DNA of 6,828 nt from Deltaproteobacteria bacterium (GTDB lineage: Bacteria > Desulfobacterota > DSM-4660 > Desulfatiglandales > HGW-15). The stretch lies in contig JAFDHB010000182.1 in assembly GCA_019308985.1 (NCBI GenBank), positions 1 to 6,828 on the forward strand, written 5' to 3'. The notes beneath the pieces are model-generated. The model was not told the origin of the DNA, searched no databases, and was given only the letters and a program-made list of their open reading frames with translations. Numbering within the stretch: the stretch's first letter is position 1; the number at the start of each line of letters is the position of its first letter. Made by a program: the position numbers and the translations under genes. Below are positions 1 to 6,600 of this stretch, piece by piece.

Positions 1-1
1 G

Positions 2-724
2 CAGGATATATACTCAGAGCTCCGAAAAGACTTCCACGAGATTTGCAAGACCAATAACCTTCTCCACGAGACCGTGGAGATCAAGGCCAGGGCCCTTGGC
101 ATCAGGGAAGCCATCGGCAGTCCCGAGGAGGACGATTTTCCCATTCAGAAGGGCAAGGAAAGGCTCATGCAGGCCGAGTTTAAGACAGGGAAGGGCCAGG
201 CATTCACCGACCGTTATGGTGACTATTCCGGTAAGCTAAAGGACATAATCGAAATGTCACTGGCGAACAACTTCAGGCGAGCCGTCTTCGTAGCCTCGAT
301 TAATGCGGTATTAAACCACCTCAAGAAAGTCCAGGGTACGGTCCATTGCAAGGATCAGGGACCTGCGCTATGCGCAAAAGACCTCGCCCTGTTTCTGAAG
401 GAACGTTATGGACGGATAAAAGTTACCCAGGTTGGTTTCCAACCCCGGTTTGTGGAACACCTGGCAAGGAGATTCGAATACCGCGTCTTGGATCTGGATC
501 CGGACAACATAGGAACCCTGAAGTTCGGGATCGAAGTCGAAGGACCGGATTCCACAGCCGATGCAGTAGCCTGGGCGGACCTGCTTCTCGTCACTGGAAC
601 CACTTTAGTCAATGGCACCATCCAGGATTTCTTGCACATCAAGCCTATCCTCTTCTACGGAACAACCATCGCAGGGGCGGCCTATCTAATGGACTGGGAC
701 CGCTTCTGTGCGAGAAGCACCTGA
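2..724 (+). CDS. DUF364 family protein (Rossmann-like, putative metal-chelation domain), 5' end outside window
   Basis: The frame is open from base 2 to the TGA at 722-724, so the gene very likely starts left of the window. A GTG at 74 is possible, but the residues before it (reading DIYSELRKDFHEICK) look like normal protein and no ribosome site precedes 74. The family is recognised from several segments: VHCKDQGPALC with two cysteines (codons at 347 and 371), then a LDLDPDNIG segment, then VTGTTLVNGTI, and a C-terminal FYGTTIAGAAYL stretch. DUF364 proteins are small soluble proteins with a Rossmann-like fold, described as putative heavy-metal chelation proteins; their biochemical role is not settled. 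No signal peptide or membrane segment is seen. The gene ends 15 bases before the radical SAM gene, so co-transcription is likely. Family assignment is by remembered motifs; function is uncertain. Confidence 0.8.
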   Translation, partial: QDIYSELRKDFHEICKTNNLLHETVEIKARALGIREAIGSPEEDDFPIQKGKERLMQAEFKTGKGQAFTDRYGDYSGKLKDIIEMSLANNFRRAVFVASINAVLNHLKKVQGTVHCKDQGPALCAKDLALFLKERYGRIKVTQVGFQPRFVEHLARRFEYRVLDLDPDNIGTLKFGIEVEGPDSTADAVAWADLLLVTGTTLVNGTIQDFLHIKPILFYGTTIAGAAYLMDWDRFCARST

Positions 725-739
725 TACTTCAAAGGGCCA

Positions 740-1792
740 TTGCCCGAATCATCTGCTTTCATGGACCTGACGACTTTTTTTGGAAGAAGTTACCCTTCAC
801 TGGACTGGATTCAAGTAGAGATCGCTTCCTGTTGCAATGCCAAATGCATATACTGCCCTCAAAGGACGTATAAGAGGAACTGGCAAAACCGGTTTCTGCC
901 CTTGGATCGGTTTCGTGTGCTCGTACCCGCCTTCAAGAAGACCGGGCTTGTCTACCTCCAGGGGTGGGGAGAGCCTATTATGCATCCTGAATTCTTTGAG
1001 ATGCTCAGGATCGCAAAGGACTCGGGCTGCATGACAGGAACAACAACGAACGGTACCTTACTGGATCAGGATTCTATCGAGAGGCTGGTACAAGGGGGGC
1101 TTGATATCATCGGATTCTCCCTGGCAGGTGTAGACGAAAAAAACGATTTGATAAGGAAAGGAACCCGTATCAAAAAGGTCCTTGACTCCATGGAACGTCT
1201 AAACAAAGTCAAGGATAAGCTGGGCACAGATACACCGAAAATCCATATCGCATATATGCTCATGCGCTCCCGGCTCCGAGACATTGAAAAAATTCCCGCC
1301 TTTCTGGCCCGCACCGGTGCGGTGCAGGCCGTAATAAGCTCCCTGTCGCTCGTGACCACTCCGGAAATGGCGGAAGAATCGATTCTTGCTTCTGGAAAAG
1401 AGGAATACGAAGAACTCAGGGCCCGTTTGACGGCAGTAAGAGATGAAGCCGGAAAACTGGGGACCGATGTCCATTTTCATATTGTCTCTCCTCTCAAGAA
1501 AGGAGGAAATTGTAGTGAAAATATTCCAAAGGCACTGGTCATTGGGTCAAACGGGGATGTCTCCCCCTGTGTGATGACTCAAGTACCTGTCAGCGGTGAA
1601 GATTGTTACTATTTTCAGGGTCGGGCGGTACGCCTTCAAAGACTTGCCTTTGGTAATATAGGCAAAGACCCGCTGAACACTATTTGGCGCAGGAAAGAAT
1701 ACAAAGTATTCCGCCATTCCTTGCACAGGGGAAAGGTCCCGGATATTTGCAGGAAGTGTTATAAGCGCTTTATAGATTCCTTTGATATCTAA
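740..1792 (+). CDS. Radical SAM/SPASM-type enzyme, substrate unknown
   Basis: A 350-residue soluble protein. The radical SAM cluster motif CNAKCIYC gives C32, C36 and C39 (CxxxCxxC), the ligands of the [4Fe-4S] cluster that cleaves S-adenosylmethionine. GWGEP at residues 75-79 is the usual SAM-contacting GGEP-type strand. The C-terminal third carries further cysteines, C258, C277 (in GDVSPCV), C289, C337 and C340 (CRKC), the pattern of a SPASM or twitch domain holding auxiliary Fe-S cluster(s). Such enzymes modify peptides or proteins or build cofactors; the substrate cannot be read here. The start is uncertain. TTG at 740 has a weak AAAGGG (731-736) only 3 bases upstream, while ATG at 761 (residue 8) has no ribosome site. 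Both keep the whole domain. It lies 15 bases after the DUF364 gene and 53 before the kinase gene. Confidence 0.88.
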   Translation: MPESSAFMDLTTFFGRSYPSLDWIQVEIASCCNAKCIYCPQRTYKRNWQNRFLPLDRFRVLVPAFKKTGLVYLQGWGEPIMHPEFFEMLRIAKDSGCMTGTTTNGTLLDQDSIERLVQGGLDIIGFSLAGVDEKNDLIRKGTRIKKVLDSMERLNKVKDKLGTDTPKIHIAYMLMRSRLRDIEKIPAFLARTGAVQAVISSLSLVTTPEMAEESILASGKEEYEELRARLTAVRDEAGKLGTDVHFHIVSPLKKGGNCSENIPKALVIGSNGDVSPCVMTQVPVSGEDCYYFQGRAVRLQRLAFGNIGKDPLNTIWRRKEYKVFRHSLHRGKVPDICRKCYKRFIDSFDI

Positions 1793-1833
1793 GATCAGTT
1801 TGAGGGCTTTGGGTCAGGAAAACAATCCATGAA

Positions 1834-1840
1834 AAGAGGT
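1834..1840 (+). promoter_or_regulatory. Ribosome binding site of the histidine kinase gene
   Basis: AAGAGGT lies 5 bases before the ATG at 1846 and fixes that start. No convincing promoter is seen in the 53-base gap (1793-1845), so the kinase gene is probably transcribed from upstream with the radical SAM gene. Confidence 0.6.
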
Positions 1841-1845
1841 CCTTC

Positions 1846-3462
1846 ATGAAGTCAACGAAAAAAGGCGCTACTCATAACCGTAGCACAAATAATGGAGACA
1901 AAGGGTTTGAAAAGCCAAGATTGAACCTTGCAATAGTTGGGGGCGGAAAGGCCTGCAAATATTTTTTGGAATTTCTTCAGGGAGAGTCATTTCCAGAATC
2001 AATTATCAAAATTGCCGGAGTCTGTGATACCGACCCAAATGCTGAAGGGATTATTGTGGCAAGGAAGATGGGAGTCTACACGACCAATAATCTGAATAAC
2101 CTTCTTAAAATCAATAACCTTGACTCTATTCTTCCACTCACTGACAGGCAAGATGTTCTGCTCGAGTTATTTCATAGAAGGTCCAGGGATATGGTTGTGA
2201 CGGAATACAATCTGGGAAGACTGATAGGCAGACTAGTTAAAGTCTATCAAAGGATGAAATCAGCCGAACACCAGGCATCCCGCGCAAAGATGGCCACTCA
2301 TTTCTTGATAGAGCAAACTAATGAACGCATTGTGGTGCTGGATCCTGATTTTACCATTGTTGAAGCCAATGAAGCTTACTCTAAGGCGGTAAGCAAAACT
2401 AAGGCAGATATTATCGGCACTCATTGCTATGAAACCACACATGGACTTCCTATTCCCTGCCAGCAATCCCACCCGGAGCTGGGGTGTCCTATGATTGAAA
2501 CACTCAGGACCGGTGAATCAGCCCACGTCATACACGAACATCCAAGATCGGAGGGAGGCTTTAGGTATTGCGATATGGTCACCTATCCTGTGAAGGATCA
2601 GGACGGTAACATCATCCAGGTAATCGAAATATGGCGTGACATTACAGATGAGCTATCGTCTCGCTGGGATATAAGAGTGAAAGAGATAAAGGAGGACCTT
2701 CAAAAGCTCATCCAGGAAGACAGAATGATTTCTCTTGGCAAGCTTGTCGCTAGCTGTGTTCACGAAATCAATAACCCTATTCAAGGCCTGCTGACTTTCA
2801 CACACCTTATGCTGAACACGTTACAGGAAGGTGAACTTGATGAAGCAAACAGGAAAAACTTTCAGGACTTCCTGACTCTAATGGCAAACGAACTCGAACG
2901 ATGTGGAGATATTGTCTCGGGCCTTCTTTCTTTTTCCAGAGAACGAACCCGGGAATGTAAAAGCCTGGATATCGATGAAGCCCTCAAATCTGTTATCGCT
3001 TTGACACGCCACAAGATGGAAATCCAAAACATCCGCTTGAGCACAGACATATCAAAGACACCTCTAATGGTAAGAGGAGATCTTAATCAGATCCAACAAT
3101 GTCTGCTCAATCTTATCTTTAATGCTATAGAAGCCATGCCCCAGGGTGGCGAATTGAAAATTGTATCGAGGCCGGATAACGGCATGGCGTACATAGAGAT
3201 TACTGACACAGGATGTGGCATTCCTGAGGAACACTTGAATAATATTTTTGACCCTTTTTTCACTACCAAGGGAGAAGGTGAAGGAACTGGGTTGGGTTTG
3301 TCCATAGTCTACGGCGTCATTAAACTCCATGGTGGTAAGATCACCGTATCGAGTGAAGTAAATAAAGGTAGCTCATTCGTTCTAACTTTTCCTTTAGATC
3401 AAGACGCCGACAAGACCCCTTTATGTGGGGCCCCACCTCTCAGGGGAGGAAACGATGGATAG
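1846..3462 (+). CDS. Cytosolic PAS sensor histidine kinase with N-terminal Rossmann-like domain
   Basis: A 538-residue kinase without membrane segments or signal peptide, so it should sense a cytoplasmic signal. Domains in order: residues ~28-135 resemble a Rossmann nucleotide-binding fold, with strand LNLAIV followed by GGGKA (G32-A36) and an acidic VCDTD (D61) where the second strand would end. Residues ~150-270 are a PAS domain with a Cys/His set (C194, H199, C205, H209, C214). A short helical linker leads to the dimerisation domain with H-box HEINNP, phospho-acceptor H306. The ATPase domain follows: N-box N426, G1 box DTGCGIP from D454, F-box FDPFFTTK from F468, G2 box GTGLGLS from G480. 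This matches the NtrB-like class. Its stop overlaps the start of the sigma-54 regulator gene, so that regulator is the expected partner. Nucleotide binding and metal or heme binding by the N-terminal and PAS parts are inference; the last two boxes show an intact catalytic core. Confidence 0.93.
   Translation: MKSTKKGATHNRSTNNGDKGFEKPRLNLAIVGGGKACKYFLEFLQGESFPESIIKIAGVCDTDPNAEGIIVARKMGVYTTNNLNNLLKINNLDSILPLTDRQDVLLELFHRRSRDMVVTEYNLGRLIGRLVKVYQRMKSAEHQASRAKMATHFLIEQTNERIVVLDPDFTIVEANEAYSKAVSKTKADIIGTHCYETTHGLPIPCQQSHPELGCPMIETLRTGESAHVIHEHPRSEGGFRYCDMVTYPVKDQDGNIIQVIEIWRDITDELSSRWDIRVKEIKEDLQKLIQEDRMISLGKLVASCVHEINNPIQGLLTFTHLMLNTLQEGELDEANRKNFQDFLTLMANELERCGDIVSGLLSFSRERTRECKSLDIDEALKSVIALTRHKMEIQNIRLSTDISKTPLMVRGDLNQIQQCLLNLIFNAIEAMPQGGELKIVSRPDNGMAYIEITDTGCGIPEEHLNNIFDPFFTTKGEGEGTGLGLSIVYGVIKLHGGKITVSSEVNKGSSFVLTFPLDQDADKTPLCGAPPLRGGNDG
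3443..3450 (+). promoter_or_regulatory. Ribosome binding site deciding the response regulator start
   Basis: GGGGAGGA lies 4 bases before the ATG at 3455. It favours this ATG over the in-frame GTG at 3425, which would add ten residues (GPHLSGEE-like) not expected before a receiver domain. Confidence 0.75.
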
Positions 3463-4810
3463 AAAAATGAGCATTATGATTGTGGATGACGAGATGATCG
3501 TTCGTGAGTCCCTGATGCATTGGTTCAAGAAATACGGTTATAAGGTTGACTCGGCATCATCGGGCTTTGCGGCATTGGAAAAACTGGAGAAGTATCCCTT
3601 TGAAGTTCTATTTGTTGATATCAAGATGCCAAAGATGAATGGAATCGAATTACTGGAAAGGGTGAAGAAAGACTATCCCGATACGGTAGTAATCATTATT
3701 ACGGCTTACGGATCTATTGAATCCGCTGTGGAAGCCATGAAAAAGGGGGCTAGCGATTACCTTTTGAAACCCTTCAAGCCGGAACAACTCTCTTTGGTAT
3801 TGGAAAAAATCGTTTACCAAAGAAAAATGGCCTCTGAATATCAATACCTCAAGGGCCGCCTGGATGAGATGACTCGTTTTGACAATATCATTGGCCAGTC
3901 ACAAGGTATGGTGGAGATATTTGATCTCATAAGAGAACTTGCCCAAAGCGACGCTTCTGTATTGATCACAGGCGAAACAGGCACAGGAAAAGAGCTTATA
4001 GCAAAGGCCATACATGCAAAAAGCCTTAGGGCTAAGGCCCCCTTTGTCGCCATCAATTGTGGTTCACTGCCTGATACTTTGCTCGAAAGTGAACTTTTTG
4101 GGCACCAAAAAGGCTCTTTCACTGGTGCGATCAGCACTCGTAAGGGTTTTCTGGAGGTTGTTTCCGGTGGGTCTCTCTTTCTTGATGAAATAGGAGAAAT
4201 CAGCCCGAAAATGCAGGTGGACTTACTCCGCGTACTGGAAGACAAAAAGGTGATCAGGATCGGAGATAGACAACCAATTGATGTTGACTTTCGTCTCATA
4301 TCAGCCACGAGGAAAGATCTGGTAAAAGAGGTAAAAACCGGGGCCTTTAGAGAAGATTTCTTCTATCGCATCAACGTCATCACAATCCATGTCCCGCCTC
4401 TCAGGGAGAGGAAAAAAGATATCCCCTTATTGGTTCGCCATTTCCTTGAAAAATACAGCCACCAGACAGCAAAACAAGTAGATCGCATAACACCCGAGGC
4501 TGTGGCTGTCCTGACAAACTATGATTGGCCCGGAAACGTCAGGGAACTGGAGAATGCGATCGAACGCGCCGTGGTCTTATCAAAGAGCAGGACATTACAC
4601 GCTGATGATTTCTCCTTTATCAAAGCCCCTCCTCCTTCAACAGATGAGCCAAGATCACTCAGGGAGATGGAAAGCAGTTACGTGAGACAAATCCTCGAGG
4701 AATGTGAATGGAATGTGACTCAGGCATCCAAGATCCTCAAGATCAACCGGGTCACCCTGCACAGGATGATCAAGCGATTCAACCTTCGCAGGATTCAAAA
4801 AACGATATGA
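3455..4810 (+). CDS. NtrC-family sigma-54-dependent response regulator
   Basis: A 451-residue cytosolic transcription activator. The receiver domain (~5-120) has the acidic pair D11/D12, phospho-acceptor D55 (in FVDIKMP), T83 and K105. A linker leads to the AAA+ ATPase domain (~142-378): Walker A GETGTGKE at 173-180, the sigma-54 contact loop GSFTGA at 220-225, Walker B LFLDE with D244/E245, and a sensor II region GNVRELEN from G360. The C-terminus is a Fis-type helix-turn-helix (~419-445, NVTQASKILKINRVTLHRMI). Such proteins bind upstream enhancers and use ATP to open sigma-54 promoters. Its ATG overlaps the kinase stop by 8 bases, so the two are translationally coupled and almost surely a pair. 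The strong sigma-54 promoter before the convergent H-like gene is its most obvious nearby target. The contact loop has Ser in place of the usual Ala (GAFTGA), a mild change. Confidence 0.96.
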   Translation: MDRKMSIMIVDDEMIVRESLMHWFKKYGYKVDSASSGFAALEKLEKYPFEVLFVDIKMPKMNGIELLERVKKDYPDTVVIIITAYGSIESAVEAMKKGASDYLLKPFKPEQLSLVLEKIVYQRKMASEYQYLKGRLDEMTRFDNIIGQSQGMVEIFDLIRELAQSDASVLITGETGTGKELIAKAIHAKSLRAKAPFVAINCGSLPDTLLESELFGHQKGSFTGAISTRKGFLEVVSGGSLFLDEIGEISPKMQVDLLRVLEDKKVIRIGDRQPIDVDFRLISATRKDLVKEVKTGAFREDFFYRINVITIHVPPLRERKKDIPLLVRHFLEKYSHQTAKQVDRITPEAVAVLTNYDWPGNVRELENAIERAVVLSKSRTLHADDFSFIKAPPPSTDEPRSLREMESSYVRQILEECEWNVTQASKILKINRVTLHRMIKRFNLRRIQKTI

Positions 4811-4825
4811 GAGCATATTCTTGCG

Positions 4826-5377
4826 ATGGCGCCCAAAGAGCAATGCATCGGATTATTGCCTATAGGTGAGATACCGGAAATCATCCTCAAGAGCATATCA
4901 GCTCATATCTTGGGCTATTATAATCTTGAATCATTCATCCTTGGACCTATTGACTATCCGGAGTATGCCTTTGACGATAGACGATTGAAATATGATGCTG
5001 GTGTAATTATCGAAAGGTTGGAATCAGAAGCTTTCCAGGCATACACCAAGCTCATAGGTGTTATTGACGCAGACATCTATGTGCCTGTATTTACTCATGT
5101 ATTTGGTGAAGCAAGACAAAACGGTAAATGTGCCCTGGTGTCGACCTACAGATTGACAAAAAATCCTGATGGTTTCTCGCGGCCTTTACCCCTCCTGCTG
5201 GAAAGGATAGCCAAGGTGGCCCTCCATGAACTGGGACATTTGTTCAACCTCGTTCATTGTATGGAGGCTCAATGCCTCATGCACTTTGCCGGCACTCTGG
5301 AAACCCTTGATGGCCTTCCTCTATATTTCTGCAGATACTGCTCAACCCATATCCGGCAAGTACTCGATCACAGGTAA
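4826..5377 (+). CDS. amzA: Archaemetzincin-type zinc metalloprotease
   Basis: A 183-residue soluble protein, close to the usual length of prokaryotic archaemetzincins. The active site reads HELGHLFNLVHC: zinc ligands H134, H138 and H144 with catalytic E135. It is followed by C145, C150, M152 (the metzincin Met-turn) and C169/C172, the family's extra four-cysteine structural zinc site. In the long metzincin motif the usual glycine is replaced by N141, a residue that can also make the needed turn. No signal peptide is present, so it should act in the cytoplasm; physiological substrates of the family are poorly known. It starts 15 bases after the regulator gene with only a weak GAGAG (4809-4813), suggesting low or coupled translation as the last gene of the operon. 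It ends 4 bases from the stop of the opposing gene. Confidence 0.9.
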   Translation: MAPKEQCIGLLPIGEIPEIILKSISAHILGYYNLESFILGPIDYPEYAFDDRRLKYDAGVIIERLESEAFQAYTKLIGVIDADIYVPVFTHVFGEARQNGKCALVSTYRLTKNPDGFSRPLPLLLERIAKVALHELGHLFNLVHCMEAQCLMHFAGTLETLDGLPLYFCRYCSTHIRQVLDHR

Positions 5378-5381
5378 AAAA

Positions 5382-6332
5382 TTATTTGTTATCAACGACC
5401 TCGGTACGAAGAAAGGTCCGAGCAACCTCATCCCAGTCCAACTCCGGCATGGTATCCAATATACTACTGATTACAGTACTGCCTGTCGCTGACAGGGATT
5501 CGTATCTCGGACCCAGCAAACTCATAAGTGTCTTTATTTCATGTTCAATCCAGTCGATGCTTTCATCACCAAAATATAGTCCTTTCAGATTCTGCTTCGG
5601 GCGCTCAGGTTCAATGATAAATAGCCAGCCCTGCTGGTAGGGGTCTTCATGGACGATTTCAGGCTGATGTTTAGCCTTATGGTTGATAGCCAGGACCTTC
5701 CCCGTCACCGGAGATAAAACCCCGGCACGGTGTTTGCTCTTCACAAATGTCCACCCTACTTCGCTTTGGTTGAGATCTGAGCCTAATGGCGGGAGCACCA
5801 TATCATCTACTGTCCCAAAGATCTTATTGATAAAATCATCCAAGCCGACCCTGACGTGTCCTCCGTGCTCAAAACGTGCCCAACTGTGGCCCATATGATA
5901 ATAGTAACCTTCGGCGATCCGATAACCAGAAACGTCTTTACAATGTACAGTTTCATGGAATTGGTCAAAGTCAAATTCATCGAGCATCTGATCAAACGGA
6001 CAGTGGTAGCACTCATAGTTCATCGTGCAAATCTTTGGGGCATTAATACGACCTGTCAATGCATGCCGGCAGGGCCTGGATGCCCCACGATATTGTTTTT
6101 TCAGTTTTTCCACCCATGATGGGGACTCACTCTTTTTGCCCGTTTGCCTGCTCACACCCATGGCCTTGCGCATCCCCATGTCAAACGGACAAGTTTGACA
6201 GTCAAAATCATTATCACATAGCCTGAAGTTGACAACGCCGGCTTTCATCCAGATACACTCGTTTTCCAGGACCTGGAACCCGACGACTCTCTTCTTTTCC
6301 TGACCCCTCTCTTTAGTGACATTCGTTTTCAT
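5382..6332 (-). CDS. Cysteine-rich protein with duplicated four-Cys modules and a GcvH-like lipoyl domain
   Basis: A 316-residue soluble protein. The N-terminal half holds two copies of a cysteine module: C26, C39, C45, C48 followed by PFD, and C88, C102, C108, C111 followed by PFD (spacing C-x12/13-C-x5-C-x2-CPFD). These could bind Fe-S clusters or zinc. From ~residue 140 it resembles glycine cleavage H protein: HSWARFE, HVRVGLDDF, a lipoyl hairpin and the H-protein signature HEDPYQQGWLF (~228-238). Aligned on SPVTG, K200 falls on the lipoyl-lysine position, but neighbours differ (KSKHRAGVL against the usual ESVKAASDIY). About 75 residues follow the lipoyl domain. At 316 residues it is far longer than a true H protein (~125-130), and no gcvT or gcvP is nearby, so glycine cleavage is unlikely. 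It probably serves as a redox or acyl/sulfur carrier or sensor. Driven by a strong sigma-54 promoter. Confidence 0.85.
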   Translation of the reverse strand: MKTNVTKERGQEKKRVVGFQVLENECIWMKAGVVNFRLCDNDFDCQTCPFDMGMRKAMGVSRQTGKKSESPSWVEKLKKQYRGASRPCRHALTGRINAPKICTMNYECYHCPFDQMLDEFDFDQFHETVHCKDVSGYRIAEGYYYHMGHSWARFEHGGHVRVGLDDFINKIFGTVDDMVLPPLGSDLNQSEVGWTFVKSKHRAGVLSPVTGKVLAINHKAKHQPEIVHEDPYQQGWLFIIEPERPKQNLKGLYFGDESIDWIEHEIKTLMSLLGPRYESLSATGSTVISSILDTMPELDWDEVARTFLRTEVVDNK

Positions 6333-6336
6333 TTTA

Positions 6337-6344
6337 CACCTCCC
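6337..6344 (-). promoter_or_regulatory. Strong ribosome binding site of the H-like gene
   Basis: Read on the minus strand, GGGAGGTG lies with its GGAGG core 6 bases before the ATG (6332-6330). It is the best ribosome site in the window and confirms the start of the cysteine-rich GcvH-like protein. Confidence 0.85.
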
Positions 6345-6402
6345 TGTCGAAGTAAATAGGGTTATTGTCTCATTTCATCTCCGCTCATTGCCTTTTTTAA
6401 AC

Positions 6403-6418
6403 TGCAATGACAGTGCCA
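6403..6418 (-). promoter_or_regulatory. Sigma-54 (-24/-12) promoter of the H-like gene
   Basis: On the minus strand the sequence is TGGCAC, five bases (TGTCA), then TTGCA. This matches the sigma-54 consensus TGGCAC-N5-TTGCW at every fixed position, with the required 10 bases between GG and GC. Transcription should start near 6392, giving a leader of about 60 bases before the ATG at 6332. Sigma-54 promoters need an NtrC-type ATPase activator, and one is encoded at 3455-4810 in the facing operon. That this particular regulator acts here is inference. Confidence 0.88.
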
Positions 6419-6430
6419 CCTCTGTGGTTT

Positions 6431-6442
6431 TAGCCGTGGCTA
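6431..6442. repeat. Short inverted repeat upstream of the sigma-54 promoter
   Basis: TAGCC-GT-GGCTA is a perfect 5-bp inverted repeat with a 2-base centre, about 45 bases upstream of the predicted start of the H-like gene. It could be a protein binding site, but arms this short also occur by chance. Confidence 0.3.
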
Positions 6443-6444
6443 TA

Positions 6445-6457
6445 TATCCTGCTGATT
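6445..6457 (-). promoter_or_regulatory. Possible IHF site between enhancer region and sigma-54 promoter
   Basis: The minus strand reads AATCAGCAGGATA, one mismatch from the IHF consensus WATCAR-N4-TTR. It lies at about -54 to -66 from the predicted start, where IHF commonly bends DNA at sigma-54 promoters. One mismatch in such a loose consensus makes this weak evidence. Confidence 0.2.
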
Positions 6458-6561
6458 TGACAGTCATTTTTTGGGGAAAACTTGTAGGTCGCTCAAACCA
6501 GTACCGGGAAACAAAAAAAAGAATGGCAAACAGCAACACCTCTTGACGAGCCGGACGACAA

Positions 6562-6585
6562 TTATCAAGAATTCGCTAATGATAA
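6562..6585. repeat. Inverted repeat TTATCA-N12-TGATAA, candidate enhancer
   Basis: Two perfect 6-bp arms (6562-6567 and 6580-6585) have centres 18 bases apart, a geometry suited to a dimeric Fis-type helix-turn-helix. The centre is about 180 bases upstream of the predicted sigma-54 start, within the range of NtrC-type enhancers. Binding by the regulator encoded at 3455-4810 is inference. Confidence 0.3.
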
Positions 6586-6600
6586 CAAATGGAGATATTG

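Noticed and set aside
346..873. Plus-strand open frame of 175 codons across the DUF364/radical SAM junction
   Set aside because: It overlaps two clearly recognisable genes in another frame, has no ribosome site and its protein has no family character.
1829..1849. Six-codon frame (MKRGPS) whose stop overlaps the kinase ATG
   Set aside because: It could be a coupling leader peptide, but it has no ribosome site of its own and uses the kinase ribosome site as coding sequence; most likely chance.
3841..4308. Minus-strand open frame of 155 codons
   Set aside because: It is antisense to the conserved AAA+ domain of the response regulator; Ser-rich composition typical of a shadow frame.
5226..5492. 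Plus-strand frame of 88 codons crossing the convergent stops
   Set aside because: It is a frame-shifted reading of the archaemetzincin active-site region running antisense into the H-like gene.
5382..6332. Calling the minus-strand gene gcvH of the glycine cleavage system
   Set aside because: The protein is far too long, has a duplicated Cys module, a changed lipoyl site, and no glycine cleavage partners nearby.
6342..6361. Possible hairpin (CCCT/AGGG) covering the ribosome site of the H-like gene
   Set aside because: Only a 4-bp stem with a 12-base loop; too weak to call a regulatory structure.
6437..6453. A second sigma-54-like sequence on the plus strand (TGGCTA ... CTGCT)
   Set aside because: There are 11 bases between GG and GC instead of the required 10, and the elements match poorly.
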